Below are positions 36,489 to 44,251 of a DNA stretch of 64,000 nt, in pieces. The translations under genes and the position numbers were made by a program. The stretch spans positions 27,339-91,338 of the forward strand of contig CAZPDM010000002.1 of assembly GCA_964585305.1 (NCBI GenBank), read 5' to 3'. The DNA is from CAZPDM01 sp964585305. Its GTDB lineage: Bacteria; Planctomycetota; Uabimicrobiia; Uabimicrobiales; JABWCH01. Position 1 is the stretch's first letter. Every line of letters begins with the position of its first letter. A model generated the notes under the pieces. It ran no database searches and was not told the DNA's origin. It saw only the letters and a list, made by a program, of their open reading frames with translations.

Positions 36489-38255
36489 ATGGCTAGAGCT
36501 GTTGGTATTGACATAGGCTCAAAAAGCCTGAAAATATTAGAATTAGAAAGATCAGGTAATAAATTTAGGGTTACTTTTTTCCATAATCTTGAGATTCCAT
36601 TTGGTTCAGAATCGGATGCTTCGACAGATGTTTTGGTTGAAAGTATAAAAAATATTTTTGAACATTACCATTTAGAAATGGATAATGTTGCTTTAGCACT
36701 TCCTACCCAAGAAAGTATTTTACGGGAAATTACTGTAGATTTTAAAGATGATAACCATATTCGACAAACAATAAAATATGAAGTTGAAAAATATTTACAA
36801 GCCTATGAGATTGATGATGTTGTTGTCGATTATCGCAAGTTGCAATCTACGGGAGAAAAAACGAAATTATTTGTAGCTTCTGTTCCTAAAAAGGTTCTTG
36901 CACAGCGGCTTAAACTTTTAGAAATGTGTCATATTGATCCTATGATTATGGATTTGGATATCATGGGACTTGTGAATATTTCTCGCTTTGTGCCAGAGAC
37001 CATAGCACGTGATAATGTTGCTATTTTGGATTTTGGCGCGGGATCTACAAAAATTGTTCTTTTGCAAAAAGGGCAACTCCGGCATATTCGAGCAATTCGA
37101 TTAGGTTCTCATCTTAATAAAGATGAAGCAAATCCTCAAACAACTTCCCAACGGGAAATAGATATTTCTGGAGGAAATGAAGAAATTGATTGGGGAATTG
37201 AAAACGATTTGATTGTTTCATTAGCTATGCCAGATGGGATTGATACAGAACGTATGGTATTAGTAAAAAAGGATCCAGGCGATCCTAGTGCGGCTCAACA
37301 AAAAAAGAAAGAAGAATTTTTTAAACGTATTATTAAAGAGCTTGGCCGTACTATGATGTCTTTGCATTTGAATGATCCTATAGATTTGTTTTGTATTACG
37401 GGTGGTGGATCTCAATTGGAAGGGATTCGCGAACGTATTGAACAATCTTTACATATACCTACTATACTTTTAGATTTTTCTTCTATGATACAATGTACAG
37501 AGGAAAATCGAGAAGAAGTTATTGTAACCTCTCCGATTGCCTTAGGTATGGCTATGGAACTTTTGGATGGCGATTGCCAATCCATGAATTTTCGCAAAGA
37601 AGAATATAGCTATACAAATCGTTTTGAACTTATGAAAAAGCCACTAGCAGTCTTAGTTACATTATTGTTTGTTTTTTTAGCGACCTTTTGTTTTTATCTA
37701 CATAATCAATGCAAAAATTATGAAAAAATTTATAATGTGTTGCTAGAAGGCATTCCAAATGATCCTAAGAGCCAAGAAGATGATAATCAAATTGCAGAAT
37801 TTTTTGGAGTTCATGGCATTTCTATAAGAATTTATAAAGATGAAAGTTTTAATACAGCAAAGAAATTTCAAAAAATTTATAATCTGTATGATCGTCTTCG
37901 CAGAGATATTGATGAGCAGAATTCCCAATTACCTAGTGTAGAAGACGCATTTTTACGTTGGCAAATTATTTGTAAAAATTTTAATTTATTACGAGAACGC
38001 AATATTTTAATTACAATGGATCGAATTACTATTGAACCCCAAGAAGCGTCATGGGAAGGAGAGGTCGAAAACGAAGAAGTGTTAGATGACCTTTCTCGCA
38101 TCATACGCAGCATAAAAAAAGAAATTGATCCCACACCAGATAAAACAAGAGTCCAAGAAACAAGTGTTAATTCGAATCCTTCTGCACCGTCCTTAAAACG
38201 TCGGTATCGTTTTCAAGTAAGGTTCCAAGGTACTATTAACAAAGATGATTTTTAA
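36489..38255 (+). CDS. pilM: PilM-like actin-fold protein with C-terminal membrane segment
   Basis: 588 residues. The N-terminal ~360 residues are the PilM/FtsA-type actin fold: GIDIGSKSLKILEL phosphate loop, LALPTQESILREI, VAILDFGAGSTKIVLL, CITGGGSQLEG. A transmembrane helix near 379-402 (LAVLVTLLFVFLATFCFYL) and a ~185-residue periplasmic part follow, resembling PilN/PilO-like elements, so this looks like a PilM-PilN fusion. In type IV pili PilM-PilN-PilO-PilP form the alignment complex. The ATG at 36489 has GAGAGGAAAAAC upstream; a 21-residue extension was rejected. An insertion (about 210-280) interrupts the actin fold. Confidence 0.85.
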   Translation: MARAVGIDIGSKSLKILELERSGNKFRVTFFHNLEIPFGSESDASTDVLVESIKNIFEHYHLEMDNVALALPTQESILREITVDFKDDNHIRQTIKYEVEKYLQAYEIDDVVVDYRKLQSTGEKTKLFVASVPKKVLAQRLKLLEMCHIDPMIMDLDIMGLVNISRFVPETIARDNVAILDFGAGSTKIVLLQKGQLRHIRAIRLGSHLNKDEANPQTTSQREIDISGGNEEIDWGIENDLIVSLAMPDGIDTERMVLVKKDPGDPSAAQQKKKEEFFKRIIKELGRTMMSLHLNDPIDLFCITGGGSQLEGIRERIEQSLHIPTILLDFSSMIQCTEENREEVIVTSPIALGMAMELLDGDCQSMNFRKEEYSYTNRFELMKKPLAVLVTLLFVFLATFCFYLHNQCKNYEKIYNVLLEGIPNDPKSQEDDNQIAEFFGVHGISIRIYKDESFNTAKKFQKIYNLYDRLRRDIDEQNSQLPSVEDAFLRWQIICKNFNLLRERNILITMDRITIEPQEASWEGEVENEEVLDDLSRIIRSIKKEIDPTPDKTRVQETSVNSNPSAPSLKRRYRFQVRFQGTINKDDF

Positions 38256-38268
38256 GGGCAAGTGGTTT

Positions 38269-38583
38269 ATGACCTCTGAAGAGAAGAACTATTCTGATAA
38301 AGAAAAATATGCTCAAGAAAACCTGTTCCCTGACCAAGAAGAAAATCTTCAAGATCTTGTAGTCAAATGGGTTCAGAAGATGAAAGAGCTGAGATATAAA
38401 TACCCAGAGATCACAGACTCTATTCATAATTTACAAAAGTTATTAGAAAAGCGTATGATTGAAATGCGAGAAGGGTTAAACGATCTTAGACAAAACGATC
38501 GGGATTTATTAACCTTACTTATTATTAACGAAATTCATCAAAGCGTTGATAGTATTCTTCAATTAGAAGAAGATGAGGGATAG
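38269..38583 (+). CDS. Small helical protein downstream of pilM, unknown
   Basis: 104 residues, strongly charged, probably all helical (NLQKLLEKRMIEMREGLNDLRQNDRDLLTLLI). No family recognised. The ATG at 38269 follows AAGGGC at acceptable spacing; an ATG at 38245 would overlap pilM by 11 nt. Tight spacing implies co-transcription and perhaps a pilus-related role. Confidence 0.6.
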   Translation: MTSEEKNYSDKEKYAQENLFPDQEENLQDLVVKWVQKMKELRYKYPEITDSIHNLQKLLEKRMIEMREGLNDLRQNDRDLLTLLIINEIHQSVDSILQLEEDEG

Positions 38584-38885
38584 AAATAACGGAAAATATT
38601 TGTCAAAATTTAAAAAAAAAGTGCGAGAAATCGCTAACCCTTTAGGGTGGCGATGAAAGCATTCCTAATAATAAGCCCGTAGGGCTTCAAAAATTTTTCA
38701 TGGAAAAAGTTGGTTCATCATTATTAAAATTTAAAGAACCAATTTTTTCCTACCTTGAGAGACTACTGCCATTTATTTATGGTGGAGAGTATGTCTTTAG
38801 GCAAATATTTTCCTACTTGAATGATTGTCCTTTCACTCCTAATTTAGTGTGGCTTTATTGCTTCACAAATTTTGGAAAGGCTAAA
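38584..38885 (+). promoter_or_regulatory. Structured leader of the HPr gene
   Basis: About 300 nt without a gene, with much pairing potential. A 14-bp long-range stem joins 38591-38604 and 38800-38813. Inside are GCGA-GAAA-TCGC (38623-38634), a competing hairpin ATCGCT...GGCGAT (38630-38654), AAGCCC/GGGCTT (38673-38687), and a 15-bp hairpin (38702-38716 with 38736-38750) followed by little T. Several structures exclude each other, as expected of a riboswitch or attenuator. No known riboswitch consensus was recognised. Confidence 0.5.
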
Positions 38886-39191
38886 ATGAAAGAAGAACGA
38901 GTTTTTTCGATTATCAATCGAAATGGGCTTCATATTCGCCCATGCACAAAACTTTGCCAAATTGCTAATAAATACTCTAATCGTATTACAATTTTTAGAA
39001 ATAAAACTCCCCCAAATGTTCGTGGTTCGGTACAGGCTGATCCTAAAAGTATTTTACAATTATTAGGGCTAGGTGTAGCCTATGATGAGGAAATTCGAAT
39101 TGTAGTAGAAGGCGAAAACGCGCAAGAAATAAAAGACATCTTAGATGAAATTTCTAAAGCTATTGCAAATAAATTTGGGGTAGAAGAATAG
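38886..39191 (+). CDS. ptsH: HPr-like phosphocarrier protein
   Basis: 101 residues. HPr fold with the phosphoryl-accepting His16 in NRNGLHIRPC and Ser55 in ADPKSILQLLGLGV at the position of the regulatory Ser46 site. It is slightly longer than standard HPr (~88) with an insert near residues 38-46. The ATG at 38886 is preceded by GGAAAGG; a frame opening at 38700 overlaps the structured leader and has no family similarity. No EI, EIIA or HPr kinase gene is in the window, so it may serve regulation rather than sugar uptake. Confidence 0.85.
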   Translation: MKEERVFSIINRNGLHIRPCTKLCQIANKYSNRITIFRNKTPPNVRGSVQADPKSILQLLGLGVAYDEEIRIVVEGENAQEIKDILDEISKAIANKFGVEE

Positions 39192-39235
39192 CCTTCTTTT
39201 GATTAAATATAGATATTTCCTAGGTTGGAGGGATT

Positions 39236-39820
39236 ATGGGAAAAAAAATTTATCTTCTACTACTATGTATATTTTTGTCTTTTCCCATTTTAGGTGAGAC
39301 AATTGGACATAGCACAATTTCACGATCTTATTATGATTCTGCTACATATATCAATTTTATTGATTATAGTTTGGTTTTGCCTGTAGAGGGAAAAATTCAA
39401 TCTTGGCAAATTTATAGCCAAAGAGCTGGAGATTTATGGCTTCAGGTATACAGATATATTTCTCCCAATACATATATGCTTGTTGGTGAAAACTATGTAA
39501 AAACAAGCAATACAGGTGTACAAACATTTAATATAGCTAATAATCAACAGATTAGTTTTCAAGCAGGGGATTATATTGGTTGGAGATTTGGCGCAACTGC
39601 TGGCACAATTTCTTTTGGATATGCAGATCCCTTATCTATGGGATGGTCTGTATATCCTAATGGCAATCCTAGCGTAGGTGGGGCAATTAACATTTATGTT
39701 AATGATACTCGAACATATTCAATATTAGCCAACTATTCTTCTGTTCCAGAGCCTCAAAGCCTGGTATTATTAGGATTGTTTATTTGTTATATAAAAATTT
39801 TTCTTAAAAGAAAAATATAA
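39236..39820 (+). CDS. PEP-CTERM sorted exported protein
   Basis: 194 residues. Signal peptide about 1-20 (SFPILGE), a beta-rich passenger (LPVEGKIQSWQIYSQRAGDLWLQVYR ... GDYIGWRFGATAG) and the sorting signal: PEP near 172, hydrophobic LVLLGLFICYIKIF, basic KRK end. GGAGGG precedes the ATG. Passenger function unknown. Confidence 0.85.
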   Translation: MGKKIYLLLLCIFLSFPILGETIGHSTISRSYYDSATYINFIDYSLVLPVEGKIQSWQIYSQRAGDLWLQVYRYISPNTYMLVGENYVKTSNTGVQTFNIANNQQISFQAGDYIGWRFGATAGTISFGYADPLSMGWSVYPNGNPSVGGAINIYVNDTRTYSILANYSSVPEPQSLVLLGLFICYIKIFLKRKI

Positions 39821-39881
39821 ATTTTCTATAAAAAAAACTGCTCGTAGTATATATCTTCGAGCAGTTTTTTTTATAGAAAAT
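39821..39881. terminator. Bidirectional terminator with perfect 24-bp stem
   Basis: 39821-39844 and 39858-39881 are perfectly complementary over 24 bp, with core AAACTGCTCG/CGAGCAGTTT and a 13-nt loop. It lies between the convergent PEP-CTERM and OmpR-type genes. Confidence 0.9.
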
Positions 39882-39885
39882 CAGG

Positions 39886-40584
39886 CTAATTATGTTCTCC
39901 CGTACTTATAAATTTGTAGCCAATACCTCGAGTTGTAACAATATATTCTTTTTCTTGCTCTACTGGCGTAAGTTTATGACGCAATTTAGTAATAAAATTA
40001 TCTACAGTACGGATAGTTCCAAAATAGTCTATTCCCCATACCTGATTTAAAATTTCTTCGCGTGTAAGTACTTTTCCTTCATGATCAATAAATAGTTTTA
40101 AAATGTCAAACTCTTTTACAGACATCTCAATTATTTGGCCATTTTTTGTTACTGTTCGCCCTACAAAATCTACAGCAAATGGCCCAAAGGAAAAATTATT
40201 TTTAGGTACTTCAAAACGATTTTTACGTCGAATGAGGGCGCGTACACGTGCAATAAGCTCTCCAATTGAAAATGGCTTTGTTAGGTAATCATCTGCTCCT
40301 AATTCTAAACCAGCAATTTTATCGGACTCTCGATCTCGCGCTGTTAGCATTAAAATAAGGATGGGGAGTTTTTGACTACGAATAATTTTACAGATTTCAA
40401 AACCACTAATTGTGGGAAGCATAATGTCTAAAATAATTAAATCAGGGACTTTACTACATGCTAATTCTAGTCCTTGTTCACCATTAGCAGTTGTAAGAAT
40501 ATTATACCCTTCAAATTTTAGATTTTTTTCTAAACCTAATAAGATTGAAGGATCATCTTCAATAATAAGGATAGATTCTGCCAT
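39886..40584 (-). CDS. OmpR/PhoB-type response regulator
   Basis: 232 residues. Receiver domain 1-120 (EDD near 8-10, phospho-Asp in LIILDIMLP near 52, Lys in YLTKPFS near 102) and winged-helix DNA-binding domain ~130-225 (MSVKEFDILKLFIDHEGKVLTREEILNQVWG, VDNFITKLRHKL, TTRGIGYKF). A transcription factor; the partner histidine kinase is not adjacent. No clear ribosome-binding site. A hairpin (40605-40628) separates it from the upstream floA-type gene. Confidence 0.95.
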   Translation of the reverse strand: MAESILIIEDDPSILLGLEKNLKFEGYNILTTANGEQGLELACSKVPDLIILDIMLPTISGFEICKIIRSQKLPILILMLTARDRESDKIAGLELGADDYLTKPFSIGELIARVRALIRRKNRFEVPKNNFSFGPFAVDFVGRTVTKNGQIIEMSVKEFDILKLFIDHEGKVLTREEILNQVWGIDYFGTIRTVDNFITKLRHKLTPVEQEKEYIVTTRGIGYKFISTGEHN

Positions 40585-40604
40585 ATATATTTATTGAAAA
40601 TGAA

Positions 40605-40628
40605 GCCCCTTGTGTAAAACAAGGGGGC
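40605..40628 (-). terminator. Hairpin terminator after the second floA-type gene
   Basis: CCCCTTGT and ACAAGGGG with a 5-nt loop, between the flotillin-like gene (stop at 40636) and the OmpR-type gene on the minus strand. The T-run is weak, so partial readthrough into the regulator is possible. Confidence 0.6.
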
Positions 40629-40635
40629 GTTTGAT

Positions 40636-41586
40636 TTAGGATTGAGAAGAAAGAATATGCCCTTCTCGGAAGGCTTTTGCAATAGATTTAGGAACATCGG
40701 CTTGAGCTAGAATAACTTTTGCACGGTTTTCTTGTGTCTTTGCTTTCATTTCTTGCTCTTGAGCAATTGCCATAACGCGACGTTCCTCAGCTTTAGCTTG
40801 GGCAACACGTCGGTCTGCGTCTGCTTGATCTGTTTGTAATTTAGCACCAACATTTTCGCCTACATCCACATCAGCAATATCAATGGAAAGAATTTCATAA
40901 GCTGTTCCAGAATCCAAACCTTTTGCTAATACAGCTTTAGAAATGCGATTAGGGTTTGCTAATACATCTTTATGAGAAACAGATGAACCAATAGCACTGA
41001 CAATACCTTCGCCAACGCGGGCAATTACTGTTTCTTCTGTTGCACCACCAACGACGCGATCGATATTTGTACGAACTGTAACACGTGCACGTGCGCGAAG
41101 TTGAATTCCATCTTGGGCTACAGCATCAATAGTAATTTTGCCTTTACCAGATTCTGGGCAGTTAATTACTTTAGGATTTACTGATGTTTGAACAGCATCC
41201 AAAACATCGCGACCTGCCAAATCAATAGCGGCAGCCTTTTGAAAGTTGAGTGGGATATTTGCGCGACTGGCAGCAATAAGAGCACGTACTACATTATAAA
41301 CGTTTCCACGTGCTAAATAATGGGCTTCTAATAGATCTGCAGAAATATTCATTCCTGCCTTTACTGCCATAATGCGACTGTTTACAATAACCTCTGCATT
41401 AACACGTCGGAACCACATTCCAATTAAGCTAAATATGGAGACACGGGCACCTGAAGATGCAGCTTGGATCCAAAGTAAACCAAAGTTTAATAAAATAATA
41501 ACTGTAATCAAAACAATTAGAATCAGGATTGCCCAAATTCCCCAAACTATGACATCGGGAGCTCGTAGTAAAAACATAGCAAACAT
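40636..41586 (-). CDS. floA: Flotillin-like protein FloA (paralogue 2)
   Basis: 316 residues of the FloA/YqfA (UPF0365) family. N-terminal membrane hairpin near residues 10-38, then GMWFRRVNAEVIVNSRIMAVKAG, the PHB-like domain (INCPESGKGKITIDAVAQDGIQLRARARVTVRTNIDR.. region) and Ala/Glu/Gln coiled coil (QADADRRVAQAKAEERRVMAIAQEQEMKAKTQ). Such proteins organise membrane microdomains. The ATG at 41586 has GAGG 8 nt upstream, while a GTG 15 nt earlier would hide that site. In an operon with the 170-residue protein and the first paralogue. Confidence 0.92.
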   Translation of the reverse strand: MFAMFLLRAPDVIVWGIWAILILIVLITVIILLNFGLLWIQAASSGARVSIFSLIGMWFRRVNAEVIVNSRIMAVKAGMNISADLLEAHYLARGNVYNVVRALIAASRANIPLNFQKAAAIDLAGRDVLDAVQTSVNPKVINCPESGKGKITIDAVAQDGIQLRARARVTVRTNIDRVVGGATEETVIARVGEGIVSAIGSSVSHKDVLANPNRISKAVLAKGLDSGTAYEILSIDIADVDVGENVGAKLQTDQADADRRVAQAKAEERRVMAIAQEQEMKAKTQENRAKVILAQADVPKSIAKAFREGHILSSQS

Positions 41587-41705
41587 CGTTTTTTTCCTCA
41601 CTAGATTTTATCCAGAATAACGGTTTTCCCGTCTGTTCCAGCCATATTTTTTTGTAGAAATTTTACTTTTGAGGCTGATTAAGCCAGTTTTGAGAAATTT
41701 TAAAC

Positions 41706-42218
41706 TTATACTTTATATTTTTCAAAAATACTAGGTGTTTTGAATATTTCGCTAAAAATCAATGCCTTCTGTACTTCTGAAAATCTTGAATCTATAAAAA
41801 TATTGTGGATAATGTCAACTTTTGTGGTGGCTGCTGTTGCTGCTAATTTACCTTCGGAAATCGGATTAGGAGGTATAGCAAATGCAGCGTCGCTTTCTGT
41901 AAGTACAGAAAGGGTTGGTTTAACTTCAACCTTAGGTGGAGGGAGGGTGTCTTGCTTTTTGCCACGTCCTTTGGCTGGTTTAGCAGCGTAAGAAGATTTA
42001 GATTTATAAAGTCTTTCTTCTGGAGATTTTTGTGGCGTAATAGGCCCAGATGATGCACGCATTTTTTCCAAATATTCTCGAACTTGTTGAGCGGATTGAC
42101 TTTCTCCACTAATATTTTCTTCTTCTTGTTCTTCATCTTTTTTAAAGATTTCTTTTAAAAAGGGGATGACAACAAAAAGAATGATGAAGATAATACTTAT
42201 AATAGTTTCGGTTTTCAT
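41706..42218 (-). CDS. Membrane-anchored low-complexity protein between two flotillins
   Basis: 170 residues. One N-terminal transmembrane helix (SIIFIILFVVIPFL), then an acidic stretch (KKDEEQEEENISGESQ), a long disordered Pro/Lys/Ser region, and a conserved-looking C-terminal helix (IHNIFIDSRFSEVQKALIFSEIFKTPSIFEKYK). No family recognised. GGAGATAGC precedes the ATG. Its place between two floA paralogues suggests a microdomain-associated partner; this is inference. Confidence 0.7.
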   Translation of the reverse strand: MKTETIISIIFIILFVVIPFLKEIFKKDEEQEEENISGESQSAQQVREYLEKMRASSGPITPQKSPEERLYKSKSSYAAKPAKGRGKKQDTLPPPKVEVKPTLSVLTESDAAFAIPPNPISEGKLAATAATTKVDIIHNIFIDSRFSEVQKALIFSEIFKTPSIFEKYKV

Positions 42219-42244
42219 AACCAGCTATCTCCATCAAAATTGTG

Positions 42245-43279
42245 TTATATCTTAAAACTGGTGCTAGATTCTCCAGCAATAGAAGAACGCATATTTGTAT
42301 CAGCCATTACATTTCTTAATTTATAATAATCCATCAAACTCATTTTACCACTGGTAAAAGATTCTGCAATGGCTTTAGGAACTTCAGATTCTGCTAAAAC
42401 GACTTTAGCTTGATTTTCTTGAATTTGTGCAACCATTTCTTGTTCTAATGCAGCAGCCATAGCACGACGTTCCTCAGCTTTTGCTTGAGCGATTTTTTTA
42501 TCAGCTTCAGCTTGATCTGCTTGAAGGCGCGCACCAATATTTTTCCCTACATCAACATCTGCAATGTCAATAGAGAGAATTTCAAAGGCTGTTCCAGAAT
42601 CCAATCCTTTGGAAAGTACAACTTTGGAAATGTGATCTGGATTTTCCAAAACTTCTTTATAAGATTGAGAAGAACCAATAGTAGTTACAATACCTTCGCC
42701 AACACGTGCAATAATAGTTTCTTCTGTAGCACCACCAACAAGGCGATCGATATTAGCGCGGACAGTTACGCGAGCTTTAACTTTTACTTCAATACCATCA
42801 CGTGAGACAGCATCGATAGTTGTGCGATCATTCTTTCCATCTGGACAATCAATTACTTTAGGATTAACAGAAGTTTGGACAGCTTCCAAAACATCACGGC
42901 CAGCTAAATCAATTGCTGCGGCTTTTTGGAATGTCAAAGGAATATTTGCACGACTGGCAGCAATAAGAGAACGTACTACTTTAGGAACATCGCCACGAGC
43001 CAAATAATGAGATTCTAAAACATCAGAAGAAATCGCTAATCCTGCTTTTACAGCCATAATACGACTGCTGACAATAATTCCTGGATCAACTTTACGTAGC
43101 CACATTCCAATTAAAGCAGATATACTAACTTTTGCACCGGAAGCAAAGGCTTGTAGCCATAGAAAGCCAAATTTTAAGAAAAAAGAAACCAAGATAAGAC
43201 CGACAATGGCTACAACAAACCATACTATAAATGTCCAAGGATTTTCTTGGGCAAGAGGAATACATGGAATAGAGATCAT
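42245..43279 (-). CDS. floA: Flotillin-like protein FloA (paralogue 1)
   Basis: 344 residues, same family and domain order as 40636-41586, with long near-identical blocks (AASRANIPLTFQKAAAIDLAGRD; SKGLDSGTAFEILSIDIADVDVG). N-terminal membrane segment near 15-42, PHB-like core, Ala-rich coiled coil, and a longer C-terminus (MSLMDYYKLRNVMADTNMRSSI), the tail usual in FloA. The ATG at 43279 has AAAGG upstream. First gene of the operon; promoter candidate at 43458-43486. Confidence 0.93.
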   Translation of the reverse strand: MISIPCIPLAQENPWTFIVWFVVAIVGLILVSFFLKFGFLWLQAFASGAKVSISALIGMWLRKVDPGIIVSSRIMAVKAGLAISSDVLESHYLARGDVPKVVRSLIAASRANIPLTFQKAAAIDLAGRDVLEAVQTSVNPKVIDCPDGKNDRTTIDAVSRDGIEVKVKARVTVRANIDRLVGGATEETIIARVGEGIVTTIGSSQSYKEVLENPDHISKVVLSKGLDSGTAFEILSIDIADVDVGKNIGARLQADQAEADKKIAQAKAEERRAMAAALEQEMVAQIQENQAKVVLAESEVPKAIAESFTSGKMSLMDYYKLRNVMADTNMRSSIAGESSTSFKI

Positions 43280-43457
43280 CAATTTGCCTTTCTTAAAAGT
43301 ATAGTACTGGCCTAGTTTTTAACAGATTTTTGAAAAAATTGATTCGTTGATAAAAGCGTGAAAATAAATTTTTCTGGGAAAAACTTAAATTTTTCAAAAA
43401 TGATAAAAATTTTAATCTTTTGTTAAAAGATAAGAAAAATTATATAACGCTAAAGTT

Positions 43458-43486
43458 ATTCTTGCAAATTCATAAGGTTATGTCAA
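43458..43486 (-). promoter_or_regulatory. Promoter candidate for the floA operon
   Basis: On the minus strand TTGACA (43486-43481) and AAGAAT (43463-43458), spacing 17. The 340-nt intergenic region 43283-43623 otherwise holds only an 11-bp inverted repeat (43547-43557/43586-43596) near the plus-strand gene. Confidence 0.55.
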
Positions 43487-43546
43487 GAAAAAATTCTACT
43501 AAGTACAAAAACAAAAAAAATAATTGCGGAAAAATAAATTTTGTGG

Positions 43547-43596
43547 TAAAATAGCTAAAAATATAAAAATGAAAGCTGAATTAAGTAGCTATTTTA
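43547..43596 (+). promoter_or_regulatory. 11-bp inverted repeat before the uridine-kinase-like gene
   Basis: TAAAATAGCTA and TAGCTATTTTA separated by 28 nt, ending 28 nt before the first ATG. Possible operator or leader hairpin. Confidence 0.4.
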
Positions 43597-43623
43597 ATCT
43601 TATTTTTTAAGTTTTATAATAAA

Positions 43624-44196
43624 ATGGGGCATGCTAAAATGAGACGGAGAATTATCGCAATTTGTGGGCCAAGCGGTGGGGGAAAATCTTTTTTAGTAGG
43701 AAAGTTTAATAAATATCAAGTCGTGCATACAGATGATTTTTATATTGGAAAATCCCACATGCGACCCAATGATAAAGGTGTATATAATTTTGATAGTCCG
43801 GAAGCAGTTGATTTGCAATCTTGCGCAGAAGCCGTAATTAAACTTGCAACTTTGAGTCGTGGAACAGAAGTTGAAATTCCTCAATATGATATGAAAACTT
43901 CTGAACGTTGTGGGAAAAGTATCATCATTACTCCGGATGAGGATGCGATGATTATCATAGATGGAATATTTTCTTTCCATCCACCATTATTAGAACTATC
44001 GGATTTTAGAATATTCGTTGAAGCTCCAGAAGAAATTATCTTAGCACGTAGATATCGTCGAGATATTCGTGAGCGAGGTAGAACTCCACATCAAGTTTTG
44101 GAGCAATACCCTACAGTTATTAAAGGCTATGAACAATATATTAAGCCTATGAAGCAGTTTGCAGATTTGATCTTAGATAATGGTGTTTTGGTTTAA
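43624..44196 (+). CDS. Uridine kinase-like P-loop kinase
   Basis: 190 residues. Walker A GPSGGGKS near 14-21, VHTDDFYIGK (substrate Asp), YNFDSPEAVDLQ (family nFDxPxAxD), VEIPQYDMKTSER, and the IIDGIFSFHPPLLE / RRYRRDIRERGR lid region. This is the uridine kinase/PRK group; the substrate could be uridine or another small molecule. Two in-frame ATGs (43624, 43639) are possible and neither has a clear ribosome-binding site. Followed 55 nt later by the receiver-kinase gene on the same strand. Confidence 0.8.
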   Translation: MGHAKMRRRIIAICGPSGGGKSFLVGKFNKYQVVHTDDFYIGKSHMRPNDKGVYNFDSPEAVDLQSCAEAVIKLATLSRGTEVEIPQYDMKTSERCGKSIIITPDEDAMIIIDGIFSFHPPLLELSDFRIFVEAPEEIILARRYRRDIRERGRTPHQVLEQYPTVIKGYEQYIKPMKQFADLILDNGVLV

Positions 44197-44251
44197 AAAA
44201 TTTGTTTTTAGATAGGAATTGCCAAATTTTTAGATAATCTAGGAGGAAAAT

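Noticed and set aside
38700..38885. N-terminal extension of the HPr gene from 38700
   Set aside because: It overlaps a highly structured leader, has no similarity to HPr, and a good GGAAAGG site precedes the ATG at 38886.
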